A DNA stretch of 34,799 bases, from assembly GCA_024278135.1 (NCBI GenBank), contig JAJRTU010000352.1, positions 1-34,799 of the forward strand, in the 5' to 3' direction. The DNA is from Gammaproteobacteria bacterium (GTDB lineage Bacteria; Pseudomonadota; Gammaproteobacteria; Eutrophobiales; Eutrophobiaceae). Of this stretch, positions 20,369 through 30,103 are shown one piece after another. A model generated the notes under the pieces. That model was not told the origin of the DNA and made no database searches. It was given only the letters and a program-made list of their open reading frames with translations. Numbering within the stretch: the first letter of the stretch is position 1; every line of letters begins with the position of its first letter. A program made the position numbers and the translations under genes.

Positions 20369-21592
20369 ATGACAGGAGGCAAATTGATGGACACGACCGA
20401 AACACGGCAAAGTTGTCGGCGAGCCGCAGCCAGTTTTACCCCGGCGGCAACGCTGTTGGCTCTGCTGCTGCTCATTTTCAGCCCCGCCGGCCAGACTGCG
20501 GATTCAAACCCGGACGCTTCCTCCTCAATTTCCGGCCAACTGGTTGATGTGGGGACACACAAACTGTATATCTATTGCCAGGGTGAAGGATCGCCCACTG
20601 TCATCGTTGACGCCGGTCTGGGCGAAATGTCGCTGGAATGGATCCGTATTCAGCGTGGTATGGCCTTTTATTCCAGAATTTGTCTCTATGACCGGGCCGG
20701 TTACGGTCGGAGTGAAACCGGACCGTTGCCACGCACCAGCTCCTACATTGCCGATGAACTGTACCGGCTTTTAAAAGGGGCGGATATTCAGGGGCCGTAC
20801 ATCCTTGTGGGACATTCATTCGGCGGCTACAACATGCAGCTGTTTGCCAGCCGTTATCCCGATATCACTGCCGGCATCGTCCTGGTCGACTCCTCTCACG
20901 CGGAGCAATATGAGCGCTTTTTAGCTGCACCCATTCATGTGAAAACGGCACCTGACAACAGACCGGGAAGACGTGTTTTTCGATTCTCCATGCCCCGGCT
21001 GCACCCTAAACTGCCGAAGGAAGTGCGCGATGAAGTAATGACTATGATGTTAAAACGCTCCATGCGCATGGCCATGGCCAATGAGTACTATGACTTCCGC
21101 CAAAGTGCGGCCGAGGTGGCTGAGTCCGGTGAGCTTCCACCTGTCCCCCTGCTGGTCCTCAGCCGGGGTAAACGAGTTTACCCGCATAACCACCGTGGCG
21201 ATCTGATGGAAGCGCTCTGGTCCACACTACAGGAAGAACTGGTGGAGCGCAGCCCCAGAACGGCACATGTCATCGCCAATGACAGTGGGCATTTCATCCA
21301 TCTTGACCAACCGCAACTGGTGATCGACAGTATTGCGCTGATTGTTGATATTGCGAAATTCAGCCTGATGTTTGAAGACCGTGTTCTGGACAGGAAACCG
21401 CTGCCTGGACCGACCTGGTATGCTTTCAATGGTGCGACCTGGCGCTCCGACTGGCTCAGCACCAAACAGATCGACGGACCCGGTTTCCCCAGTCAAAATG
21501 GATATCAACAATCAGGATTTACAGCGGATACAGCGGCACTGCGCTGGCAGAAAAATCAACTGCCGAAATACAGTTTGAATTTTCCGGATTAG
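20369..21592 (+). CDS. Secreted alpha/beta hydrolase
   Basis: GPYILVGHSFGGYNMQLFASRYP nucleophile elbow; SGHFIHLDQP; start may be ATG 20387. Confidence 0.85.
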   Translation: MTGGKLMDTTETRQSCRRAAASFTPAATLLALLLLIFSPAGQTADSNPDASSSISGQLVDVGTHKLYIYCQGEGSPTVIVDAGLGEMSLEWIRIQRGMAFYSRICLYDRAGYGRSETGPLPRTSSYIADELYRLLKGADIQGPYILVGHSFGGYNMQLFASRYPDITAGIVLVDSSHAEQYERFLAAPIHVKTAPDNRPGRRVFRFSMPRLHPKLPKEVRDEVMTMMLKRSMRMAMANEYYDFRQSAAEVAESGELPPVPLLVLSRGKRVYPHNHRGDLMEALWSTLQEELVERSPRTAHVIANDSGHFIHLDQPQLVIDSIALIVDIAKFSLMFEDRVLDRKPLPGPTWYAFNGATWRSDWLSTKQIDGPGFPSQNGYQQSGFTADTAALRWQKNQLPKYSLNFPD

Positions 21593-22029
21593 CTGTCTTC
21601 TTTGGGGATCACATACAGCACCAGACTGTGATCCTGCAGAATATAACCATGCTTATCGGCTATTTTCTTTTGTAACTCTTCAATCTCCTCGTTGTTGAAT
21701 TCGATCACTTTATCGGTCTTCAGGCAGACCATGTGATCATGATGGCCACCACTGTCCAGCTCGAACACGGAATGACCGGAATCGAAGTTATGCCGTATCA
21801 CCAGCCCGGCGGCTTCGAATTGTGTCAACACGCGGTAGACGGTAGCCAGACCGACATCTTCTCCGGCCACGAGCAGGGCCTTGTAGACATCCTCGGCACT
21901 CATGTGCCTGAAAGCGGAAGCCTCCAGAATTTCGAGTATCCGCAATCGTGGCAGGGTGGCTTTCAGGCCGGCTTTTTTGAGATCTTTCGGTTCCATTTTC
22001 CAGTTCAAACGTATGGCCATCATTTTCAA
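21589..22029 (-). CDS. fur: Ferric uptake regulator Fur
   Basis: DLKKAGLKATLPRLRILEILE...AEDVYKALL...GLATVYRVLTQFEAAGLV...HHDHMVCLKTDKVIEF. Confidence 0.96.
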   Translation of the reverse strand: MKMMAIRLNWKMEPKDLKKAGLKATLPRLRILEILEASAFRHMSAEDVYKALLVAGEDVGLATVYRVLTQFEAAGLVIRHNFDSGHSVFELDSGGHHDHMVCLKTDKVIEFNNEEIEELQKKIADKHGYILQDHSLVLYVIPKEDS

Positions 22030-22146
22030 CCGATAAAAGTATAACCAAAGCCGCTTTGCTTGTCTTTGATCCGCGAATGCCTGCTGTGCTTATTTACACG
22101 ATAGGCTACAATACCTCATTGATTTTACTGATTTAAGTCCCTGAAT

Positions 22147-22704
22147 ATGTTTATACGCATTATTTTTTGTGTTTTCACCTTTATCGCCCTGGCCGGCTGC
22201 AGCTCCGAGGGAACACGTAAGCTGCCCGGCGTTGATCGGATGGATATACAGCAGGGCAATGTCATTGAGCAGGAAATGCTGGACAAACTGAGGCCGGGTA
22301 TGGAGAAGGCCCAGGTCCACTTCATCATGGGGACACCGACGCTCGTGGATCCCTTCCACACGAATCGCTGGGAATACATCTACACCTTCTCCAAGGGCGG
22401 CAACAGACGACAACAACGCCATATCACCATTTATTTCGAAGAAGGCAAACTGGCCTATCTTCAGGGAGGAGTCGTCCCCGGTATTCGCAGGCCACCGGAA
22501 GAATATCGCAAGGAACGCAAAACCGTTGATGTGCCAAGTACACGTCAGAAACAGGGCTTTTTCAGTAAACTGATCAATGTCCTGCCTTTCGTCGGAGACG
22601 ATGTGCCCACACCCAAAAAGACTGTGCCTGCCGAGGAGGAAGTGGCGGCAGAAGACGAAGAAGCAACACCGCCACAGATGGAAAACGACGGGGCCGGCCC
22701 CTGA
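22147..22704 (+). CDS. bamE: Outer membrane assembly lipoprotein BamE
   Basis: Lipobox LAGC; VDRMDIQQGNVIEQEMLDKLRPGMEKAQVHFIMGTPTLVDPFHTNRWEYIY. Confidence 0.96.
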   Translation: MFIRIIFCVFTFIALAGCSSEGTRKLPGVDRMDIQQGNVIEQEMLDKLRPGMEKAQVHFIMGTPTLVDPFHTNRWEYIYTFSKGGNRRQQRHITIYFEEGKLAYLQGGVVPGIRRPPEEYRKERKTVDVPSTRQKQGFFSKLINVLPFVGDDVPTPKKTVPAEEEVAAEDEEATPPQMENDGAGP

Positions 22705-22723
22705 TCCGCGTGTCCGGGCTTCG

Positions 22724-23491
22724 CTATTCGGGAAAAAAGAAACTGCCCCCATTGACCTGTACTTTCTTTATCGGGTGCTGATACAGCCTTGCAAGATTGT
22801 CAATGGTCAGCACATCCTTAGTTTGGCCACAGATGATATTCTCATGATCTATCATCAACATGGCATGTGTACAAAAACGCATGACCAGATTGACATCATG
22901 TAACACCATTAACAATGCGCCGTTATTTTTCCTGACTCTGGCGACAATCAAACTCAGCAAGCTTATCTGATGATGCAGATCAAGATGATTGGCAGGCTCA
23001 TCGAGTAACCAGAGCAGGGGATCCTGAACCAGCAAAGTGGCCAGCGCCAGACGACGTCTTTCGCCACCGGACAACGTATCAATCTGACGTTCAGCCATAT
23101 CATCCAGGGCGACGTCAGCCAGGGCCCGGCGCACCAGTTCAACCTCCTCTTTTCCCTCCAGTGCCAGGAAAGGCATATAAGGATAACGGCCCGTCATCGC
23201 GATCTCCATAACCGTCGTTGGAAAGGTATCCACGCTGTCCTGAAACAACATACCCAGTTTGCGCGCCAGCGGCTTTCTCTGCCATTGCCGCAGTGATTTT
23301 CCATCAATATGGATATCACCCTGCACGGCAGGGCGCAAGCCGGCCAGCGTATTCAGCAGCGTGGTCTTGCCAATGCCATTGCCGCCCAACACACCCCAGT
23401 ACTCGTGCTTTTGCAGTTCAAAATCAAGCGCAGTACAAATGACTTTGCTGCCGATAGTGACTGACAATGCTTTTGTTGACAGTACGCTCAC
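22724..23491 (-). CDS. ABC transporter ATP-binding protein (FecE/BtuD-like)
   Basis: GGNGIGKTTLLNTLAG Walker A; LSGGERRRLALATLL; LWLLDEPANHLDLHHQ. Confidence 0.92.
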   Translation of the reverse strand: MSVLSTKALSVTIGSKVICTALDFELQKHEYWGVLGGNGIGKTTLLNTLAGLRPAVQGDIHIDGKSLRQWQRKPLARKLGMLFQDSVDTFPTTVMEIAMTGRYPYMPFLALEGKEEVELVRRALADVALDDMAERQIDTLSGGERRRLALATLLVQDPLLWLLDEPANHLDLHHQISLLSLIVARVRKNNGALLMVLHDVNLVMRFCTHAMLMIDHENIICGQTKDVLTIDNLARLYQHPIKKVQVNGGSFFFPE

Positions 23492-24495
23492 GGCCGACTC
23501 CTGATAACGGCGGTGTGCAGCAGCAACAGGAACAGGGGCACGCCAATCATGGCAGTCAATACACCGACGGGTAATTGTTGAGGCGCAATGACGATCCGCG
23601 CTAGCGTGTCGGCAATGACCAGCAAACAGCCCCCCAGCAACATGGACACTGGCAACAACACACGGTGATCACTGCCCAGCAACAAACGAACAAGGTGAGG
23701 CACGATTAATCCGATGAAACCAATATTGCCGGCCTGCATCACGGCTGTTGCCGTTAACATGGAAGCCAGAAAATACACGATATAACGCAGCTGCTGCACC
23801 GGGACACCCAGTGCGGCAGCCTGTTTATCTCCCAGTGCCATCAGGTTCAGGCCTCTGGAGATAGCCATGGCAATGATGAAACCGCCTGTCAGGACGACCA
23901 GGCCGGTATGGTAATGTTGAGCATATTCAAGATCGCCCATCACCCAGAACAACATGCCATGTAATTGCGACGCCGGGCTGACCGCCAATAGAAAACTGAT
24001 CACCGCGCCCCAGCCTGAGGCGACCACAATACCGGTTAACAGGACCCGCAGGGGGTTCCAGCTCCCGCCAAGGCGGGCCAGACCAAACACCAGTAAAATG
24101 GAAAACAGGGCCCCGACAAAGGCGGCCAAATTGAGCCAGACACCCGCGACACCGGCCATCATGGCCAGCAACGCAGATACCGATGCACCACCGGAGACAC
24201 CCAGCACATAGGGCTCGGCCAGCGGATTCTTCAGCAATACCTGCATCAGGGCCCCCGCCATCGCCAACATGCCACCGACCAGAAATCCGGAAATGACCCG
24301 TGGCAGACGTAATTCCATGATCACCCTGGCCTGTATGCCATCTCTGTTGCCGAGCATAATATCCACAACACGCGCCAGCCCGACATCCACGCTGCCACTG
24401 GTCAGTGAAAACAGCAGGGACAGGAAAGACGCCATCAGCAGCAACAGGGTAAACAAAAATATGCGTCGACCCCGGCCACTCATCGGTATCGACAT
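23488..24495 (-). CDS. FecCD-family (BtuC-like) ABC transporter permease
   Basis: RLPRVISGFLVGGMLAMAGALMQVLLKNPLAEPYVLGVSGGA; GFIGLIVPHLVRLLLGSDHR. Confidence 0.94.
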   Translation of the reverse strand: MSIPMSGRGRRIFLFTLLLLMASFLSLLFSLTSGSVDVGLARVVDIMLGNRDGIQARVIMELRLPRVISGFLVGGMLAMAGALMQVLLKNPLAEPYVLGVSGGASVSALLAMMAGVAGVWLNLAAFVGALFSILLVFGLARLGGSWNPLRVLLTGIVVASGWGAVISFLLAVSPASQLHGMLFWVMGDLEYAQHYHTGLVVLTGGFIIAMAISRGLNLMALGDKQAAALGVPVQQLRYIVYFLASMLTATAVMQAGNIGFIGLIVPHLVRLLLGSDHRVLLPVSMLLGGCLLVIADTLARIVIAPQQLPVGVLTAMIGVPLFLLLLHTAVIRSRP

Positions 24496-24800
24496 CAGTG
24501 TGACAGCGCCTGTTGCTTCCTGGCACGACGACGCCTGGCTTCTTTTGGATCAAGCCGCAAGGGCCGGTAGATTTCTATCCTGTCACCATCAATCACGCTG
24601 TCATCCAGTTGCCGCAACCGACTGTAAATACCAACTCTGTTTTTTTTCAGATCGATTTCTGCACAACGTTGCAGCATACCGGATTGCTCAATGACTTCCC
24701 TGATGGTGGCACCCGGGGCCACCTGCAGGGAGATAATGTGTGCGCTGCCGGCCAGTGCATAAACGACTTCCACTTGCAGACAGGCTTGTGGATCAGGCAT
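24495..24800 (-). CDS. rnfH: RnfH family protein
   Basis: Start taken as MPDPQACLQVEVVYAL; KKNRVGIYSRLRQLDDSVIDGDRIEIYRPLRLDPKEARRRRA. Confidence 0.92.
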   Translation of the reverse strand: MPDPQACLQVEVVYALAGSAHIISLQVAPGATIREVIEQSGMLQRCAEIDLKKNRVGIYSRLRQLDDSVIDGDRIEIYRPLRLDPKEARRRRARKQQALSH

Positions 24801-25224
24801 AAAGTACTTTTGCCCGTTCGACAAAACTGTTGACCAGTGAGTCACCGATACGTTGAAACGCCGTATTCAGGGCCAGTTTGATGATTTTGTTCTTGTATTC
24901 AAAATGCATTTGAAAAGAGATGCGGCACATGCGCTCTCCCGCCGGTTCGAACAGCCAGTAACCCTGCAGTCGTTTAAACGGACCGGATAACAGCTGCACA
25001 TCAATGCGTCTTCCCGGCTGCAAGGTATTTTCAGTGGTGAAGGTCTGTTTGATTGCACCCACCGCCAGCGAAACCGAGGCCTTCATGTGATGCGCATTCT
25101 GTGTGTGCACAACGCCCTCACTGCACCAGGGCAAAAACACCGGATAGGATTCAACATCGTTTACCAGCGCATACATCTGTTCAGCCGTGAACGGGACAAC
25201 GGCAGATTTATTAATGGATTCCAC
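24793..25224 (-). CDS. ratA: RatA / START-like type II toxin-antitoxin/ubiquinone-binding family protein
   Basis: AEQMYALVNDVESYPVFLPWCSEG...LQGYWLFEP...FEYKNKIIKLALNTAFQRI. Confidence 0.93.
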   Translation of the reverse strand: MESINKSAVVPFTAEQMYALVNDVESYPVFLPWCSEGVVHTQNAHHMKASVSLAVGAIKQTFTTENTLQPGRRIDVQLLSGPFKRLQGYWLFEPAGERMCRISFQMHFEYKNKIIKLALNTAFQRIGDSLVNSFVERAKVLYA

Positions 25225-25259
25225 ACCAGTCTCCCGGGATTAACAACATCCGCTGACGT

Positions 25260-26660
25260 TCAGACGATGCCGATAGCATTAAGAAAAATCAGAATAACAC
25301 CGGCCGGGGCAATAAACCGCGCGGCGATTTGCCAGGCTCGGTAGGCAGTTTTGCTCAGGCCCAGCTCTTCTGCCGATGACTTTGTGGACATGACCCAGGC
25401 GGCGAAAATGGCAATCAGTAAACCTCCCAACGGCAGCAGGATATTCGAGGCCAGTGTATCAAAGACATCAAACAGACCATCCGTTTTTACCTGCCCGGCA
25501 AAGGGGAAACTGAAGGACCAGTGGCTGAATGACAACACTGTGCCGATACCCAGCAGCCAGGCGGCAAATCCCGCCAGCGCCCCGGCCTTCACCCGTGTCA
25601 TATTTTTATACTCCACCAGCCAGGCCACTGCCGGTTCCAGTATCGAAATGGCGGAGGTCCAGGCCGCGAACAGCAACAGGCAGAAGAACAGCGTGCCAAA
25701 AAAGGCGCCACCGGGCATCTGCGCAAAAGCCACGGTCAGCGTCACAAAGATCAAACCCGGTCCGCTGGAGGGTTCCATCCCGTAAGTAAAGACGACGGGG
25801 AATATCGCAATGCCAGCGAGCAGTGCCACACCGGTATCGGCCATGGCAATAACGATACTGGTCCCGGGAATGGATGAACTGCCGGGCAAATATGCTCCAT
25901 AGACCATGATAGCACCCATGCCCAGGCTTAAACTGAAGAAGGCCTGACCCAGGGCGTTAAGAAAAACATCGCCAAAAAACTGGCCGTTTTCTATCTTTTG
26001 CCTGATCAGATCAACATCCGGCACAAACAGATAACGCATACCTTCAACGAACTTCTCCGTGCTCATGGCATAGCCGACCATGACCAGCAACAATACGAAT
26101 AAGGCCGGCATTAAATATCGCACAGCCTGTTCCAGACCTCCTTTGACACCCCGGGAGACGACAATAATAACCATCATCATGAATATGGTATGCCAGGCAA
26201 GCAGACGTTCAGGGTCGGAAACAAGCTCATTAAACGTGGTGGCGACCTGGGCGGCCCCGGTACCCACGAATACGCCACTGGCAGTCCTGACAACATAAGC
26301 CAGGGTCCAGCCGGCGATGACGCTGTAAAAAGACAGGATCAAAAAGCCGGTCAACATGCCTGTCCAGCCAATGATTTGCCAACCCTGCCCCCGGTTTTCA
26401 TCCGCTGCCAGCGCCTTCATCGTATTGATCGGACTTTGCCGCCCTCGCCGGCCCAACATAATCTCCGCCATCAGGATGGGAACTCCCACCAATAACACGC
26501 AAACAAGATAAACCATGACGAAAATACCGCCACCGTTCTCTCCCACAAGATAGGGAAAACGCCAGATATTGCCCAGCCCCACCGCCGAACCCGTGGCTGC
26601 CAGGATAAAGGCCCAGCGCGATGACCATTGCCCGTGAATAGAAGTTCGATTGCCTGCCAT
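25260..26660 (-). CDS. Sodium-dependent transporter, NSS/SNF family
   Basis: WSSRWAFILAATGSAVGLGNIWRFPYLVGENGGGIFVMVY. Confidence 0.95.
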   Translation of the reverse strand: MAGNRTSIHGQWSSRWAFILAATGSAVGLGNIWRFPYLVGENGGGIFVMVYLVCVLLVGVPILMAEIMLGRRGRQSPINTMKALAADENRGQGWQIIGWTGMLTGFLILSFYSVIAGWTLAYVVRTASGVFVGTGAAQVATTFNELVSDPERLLAWHTIFMMMVIIVVSRGVKGGLEQAVRYLMPALFVLLLVMVGYAMSTEKFVEGMRYLFVPDVDLIRQKIENGQFFGDVFLNALGQAFFSLSLGMGAIMVYGAYLPGSSSIPGTSIVIAMADTGVALLAGIAIFPVVFTYGMEPSSGPGLIFVTLTVAFAQMPGGAFFGTLFFCLLLFAAWTSAISILEPAVAWLVEYKNMTRVKAGALAGFAAWLLGIGTVLSFSHWSFSFPFAGQVKTDGLFDVFDTLASNILLPLGGLLIAIFAAWVMSTKSSAEELGLSKTAYRAWQIAARFIAPAGVILIFLNAIGIV

Positions 26661-26854
26661 ACGCTTTTTCCTGTTCTTTTATAGTGACTTGCCGATATCT
26701 GCGCGGGGAACCTGTTGAAACCAAAGACTGATTTTCACTCAAGATCAAGCTGATCCGGTCGCTATATTCTATATATTTTGCGCCCGTACCGCATGTAATA
26801 ATCCGCAGGGTCGGCCGCCAGCAACACCGCGTAACCGGGGGACAGACAGACACC

Positions 26855-29284
26855 ATGAGTGCCGGCGCTCTAGCTTTCATCAATAACAACGCATTGCCCG
26901 ACAAAGTAGGCCGCTTTGAGGTCGTCCGTTGCCTGGGAAAAGGTGCTCAGGGGGTCGTGTATCTCGCCCGTGATCCGGAACTGGATCGCCAGGTTGCCAT
27001 CAAGACGCTGGACAAACGCAGACGTGATCACAGCCACCTGATCCAGGAAGCCCGCCATGTCAGCAAACTGGAACACCTGAATATCATCCCCATTTATGAG
27101 ATCGGGATACATGAGGATGCGCCGTATCTCGTCTATCAGTTCTGCGAAGGGAAATCACTGCGGGATATTCTGTCAGAGCAGGGGCGTATGAAGGCGCTGG
27201 ACGCCGTCAATATCACCCGGCAATTGCTGGACGCCATGGGCTATGCCCACCGCAGCGGCATTGTGCATCGCGATCTGAACCCGGCCAATATCATGATCGA
27301 CAGGGACAATGTGCCGCATATCATGGACTTTGGTATTTCCATCATGATCGATACGGCGACCAATACCCAGGATATCGTCGGTACGGTCAACTACATGGCA
27401 CCGGAACAGATTGCCGCCGGCGAACCGGGGCCTTCTGTCGACATATTCGCCCTCGGACTGATTCTTCATGAAATGCTGACCGCCCGGCAGGTATTCCAGG
27501 CGGACAACACGATGGCAGTGATGTTCAAGATCACCAATGAGAATATCCTGCCGCCTTCCAGCTGTGAACCCTCCGTTGAGCCAAAACTGGACGCCATCGT
27601 TATGCAGGCGCTGAAGAAAGAGGTCTCCGCACGGTTTGAAAGTGCCGTGGCCATGAAGGCGGCGCTGGATCTCTATGCGCAGCCCTCGGAAACCGACGCC
27701 ACCCCGAAGCTCAGTGGCAGTAGCAGCGGCAATCTGGGCACGGTAGATTTTCTGCTGCGACGCATGCAGCGCAAGCAGGATTTTCCGGCTATTTCGACCA
27801 ACATCACCCAGATCACGCGGCGGGCCTCAAACCATACCAATTCGTCAGTCAATGAACTGTCCAATATTATTCTGAAGGACTATGCCTTGATGACGAAGCT
27901 GCTGCGTCTGGTCAATGCGTCTTTTTACGGGCAATTCGGCGGCGAAATCACGACCATCTCCCGAGCTGTGATCATTCTCGGTTTTGAGCAGGTCCGCGCG
28001 GCGGCGTTGAGTATCATTCTGTTTGAACACCTGCAAAACAACAGTCAGTTCAAGGAACTGAAAAGTGCCGCCTGTGGCGCGCTGATGAGCGGTATCATTT
28101 CCCGGGAACAGGCCCCTCGCATGAATAATATCAATGCCGACAGCGTCGAGACAGCATTTATCGCATCAATGTTCCACAAGCTTGGCAAACATCTGACCAT
28201 CTACTACTTCCCGGAAGAGTACCAGGAAATAAAAGGACTGATAAACAACAAGGGCATGGAAGAACAACAGGCGGCACGTGCCGTCATGGGCGTTTCCTAC
28301 GATGACCTGGGCAAGGCCATCGCCAAAGAGTGGCAGTTGCCGGACGTCATTATCAACAGCATGCAACGCATGCCCGATGGTCCCGTGGCCGAGGCGAAAT
28401 CCGTGAAGGACAGCATCGCCCAACTCGCCTGTTTCTCCAATGCCCTTTGTGAAATAGGCATGAATGGCAAGGATGACAATCAGGCGGCGATGGCCGAGCT
28501 CGCTGAACGCTACGGCAAATCCATCGGCATCAAAAAGAAAGATATACAGGCCCTGATCGATTCGTCGAAAAAAGAGATGAAGGAATTTACCAGAGCTCTC
28601 AATATCGATGTCGGCGACGTCAGCCTGTTTCCCGAAGCCCGTGATCGGGCACAGGCCGGCTCCGCTTCAAACCCGGCGGCGGCAACGAGTGCGACGGTGG
28701 CAACGGACATTAGCGGCGCGGCAGACGGCGAAACACAGGCCGTAGCGGAACCGACAGCCGCCTCTGTCGGCAACAAGGATGCCCTGGTACGCGGCATCGC
28801 CGAGATCACCGATGTCATGCTGAGCGATTTCAAGCTGAATGATGTGCTCACGATGATTCTCGAAAATATTTACTCGGGTATGGGCTTTACCCGTGTATTG
28901 TTTTGTATCTACGACCGAAAGAACCGGCAGATCGTCGGTCGTTTCGGTCTCGGCAAGCACATCGACGACATCGCGTCCAGGTTCCGGGCCAGGATCGAAG
29001 CCGGTAACGATATCGTCAGCACAGCAGTCATAAAGGGTAAGGACTTCATTGTCCTTGACACAAATTCCGACGAATATCGACAGCGAATTCCCCAGTGGTT
29101 GCGTCAACTGACCGCACCGCAGACGGTTGTGGTCTACCCCCTGATACTGAACAAACGCTGCATCGGCATGATCTACGCCGACACCGACGATGCCGCCACC
29201 TCTATCTCCATGGAAGCCCTGGGTTTTTTCAAGACGCTGAGAAACCAGGCCAGCATGGCCATCCGGCAAAGCCAGATGCGTTAA
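26855..29284 (+). CDS. Ser/Thr protein kinase fused to HDOD and GAF domains
   Basis: Kinase: VRCLGKGAQGVVYLA...GIVHRDLNPANIMID...MDFGIS; HDOD: LSNIILKDYALMTKLLRLVNASFYG; GAF: VLTMILENIYSGMGFTRVLFCIYD. Confidence 0.93.
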   Translation: MSAGALAFINNNALPDKVGRFEVVRCLGKGAQGVVYLARDPELDRQVAIKTLDKRRRDHSHLIQEARHVSKLEHLNIIPIYEIGIHEDAPYLVYQFCEGKSLRDILSEQGRMKALDAVNITRQLLDAMGYAHRSGIVHRDLNPANIMIDRDNVPHIMDFGISIMIDTATNTQDIVGTVNYMAPEQIAAGEPGPSVDIFALGLILHEMLTARQVFQADNTMAVMFKITNENILPPSSCEPSVEPKLDAIVMQALKKEVSARFESAVAMKAALDLYAQPSETDATPKLSGSSSGNLGTVDFLLRRMQRKQDFPAISTNITQITRRASNHTNSSVNELSNIILKDYALMTKLLRLVNASFYGQFGGEITTISRAVIILGFEQVRAAALSIILFEHLQNNSQFKELKSAACGALMSGIISREQAPRMNNINADSVETAFIASMFHKLGKHLTIYYFPEEYQEIKGLINNKGMEEQQAARAVMGVSYDDLGKAIAKEWQLPDVIINSMQRMPDGPVAEAKSVKDSIAQLACFSNALCEIGMNGKDDNQAAMAELAERYGKSIGIKKKDIQALIDSSKKEMKEFTRALNIDVGDVSLFPEARDRAQAGSASNPAAATSATVATDISGAADGETQAVAEPTAASVGNKDALVRGIAEITDVMLSDFKLNDVLTMILENIYSGMGFTRVLFCIYDRKNRQIVGRFGLGKHIDDIASRFRARIEAGNDIVSTAVIKGKDFIVLDTNSDEYRQRIPQWLRQLTAPQTVVVYPLILNKRCIGMIYADTDDAATSISMEALGFFKTLRNQASMAIRQSQMR

Positions 29285-29386
29285 TCATCTCCGAAGAACC
29301 GGCTTCAGGCCGGTCGCCGGCAATTGATAAGCTCTGCCCGGCCCGTCTGCTGGTATACTCGCGCCCTGAATCAGGCAGAGACAAAA

Positions 29387-29860
29387 GTGGGCAAGCTCAA
29401 GAAAAAAGATCACAGCAATACCATCGTTCTGAACAAAAAAGTCCGGCACGATTACTTCATCGAAGACCGTTTTGAAGCCGGCATCGTACTGGAGGGCTGG
29501 GAGGTGAAAAGTCTGCGGGCTGGAAAAGTACAGATCAGGGACAACTACATCCTGCTGAAAGACGGTGAGGTATTCCTGCTGGGCGCGCTGATCACGCCGC
29601 TGTCCACCGCCTCCACCCATATCACCCCGGACCCGCAACGCACCCGCAAGCTGCTGCTGCACAAAAAAGAAATCGCCCGGCTCACCGGTGCCGTGGAACG
29701 CAAGGGCTATACGCTCGTGCCCACGGCCATGTACTGGAAACACGATCTTGTCAAAGTGGAGATTGCGCTGGCCAGGGGCAAACAGGCCCACGACAAACGC
29801 CAAAACCTGAAGGACCGCGACTGGCAGCGGCAGAAACAGCGCATACTGAAAAGCCGATAA
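29387..29860 (+). CDS. smpB: SsrA-binding protein SmpB
   Basis: GTG start [50 protein letters not shown]...[17 protein letters not shown]. Confidence 0.98.
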   Translation: MGKLKKKDHSNTIVLNKKVRHDYFIEDRFEAGIVLEGWEVKSLRAGKVQIRDNYILLKDGEVFLLGALITPLSTASTHITPDPQRTRKLLLHKKEIARLTGAVERKGYTLVPTAMYWKHDLVKVEIALARGKQAHDKRQNLKDRDWQRQKQRILKSR

Positions 29861-29896
29861 TCTACCGGCACTCCTGCAATATGATATTCTAATACT

Positions 29897-30025
29897 TTAA
29901 GGAAGCTCTGATTAAGTACGTTCTCCTTCATGCTGGTGAATACCGGCATCCAGTAAGTTATTATAAGGACTGGATTCCGGCATGCGCCGGAAAACGACAC
30001 CGGGACTTAATCAGAGTTTCTTTAA
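29897..30025. repeat. MITE-like element with about 21-bp terminal inverted repeats
   Basis: TTAAGGAAGCTCTGATTAAGT (29897-29917) vs reverse complement of 30005-30025 TTAAAGAAACTCTGATTAAGT, 19/21 identical; inner inverted pair ACCGGCATCCAG/CTGGATTCCGGC. Confidence 0.65.
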
Positions 30026-30103
30026 TTATATGGATCCGTGATCCAGAGTAATCACTTTTATTTCCGGTATTAATATAATACGACTGATTCATTTTCTGAT
30101 GGA

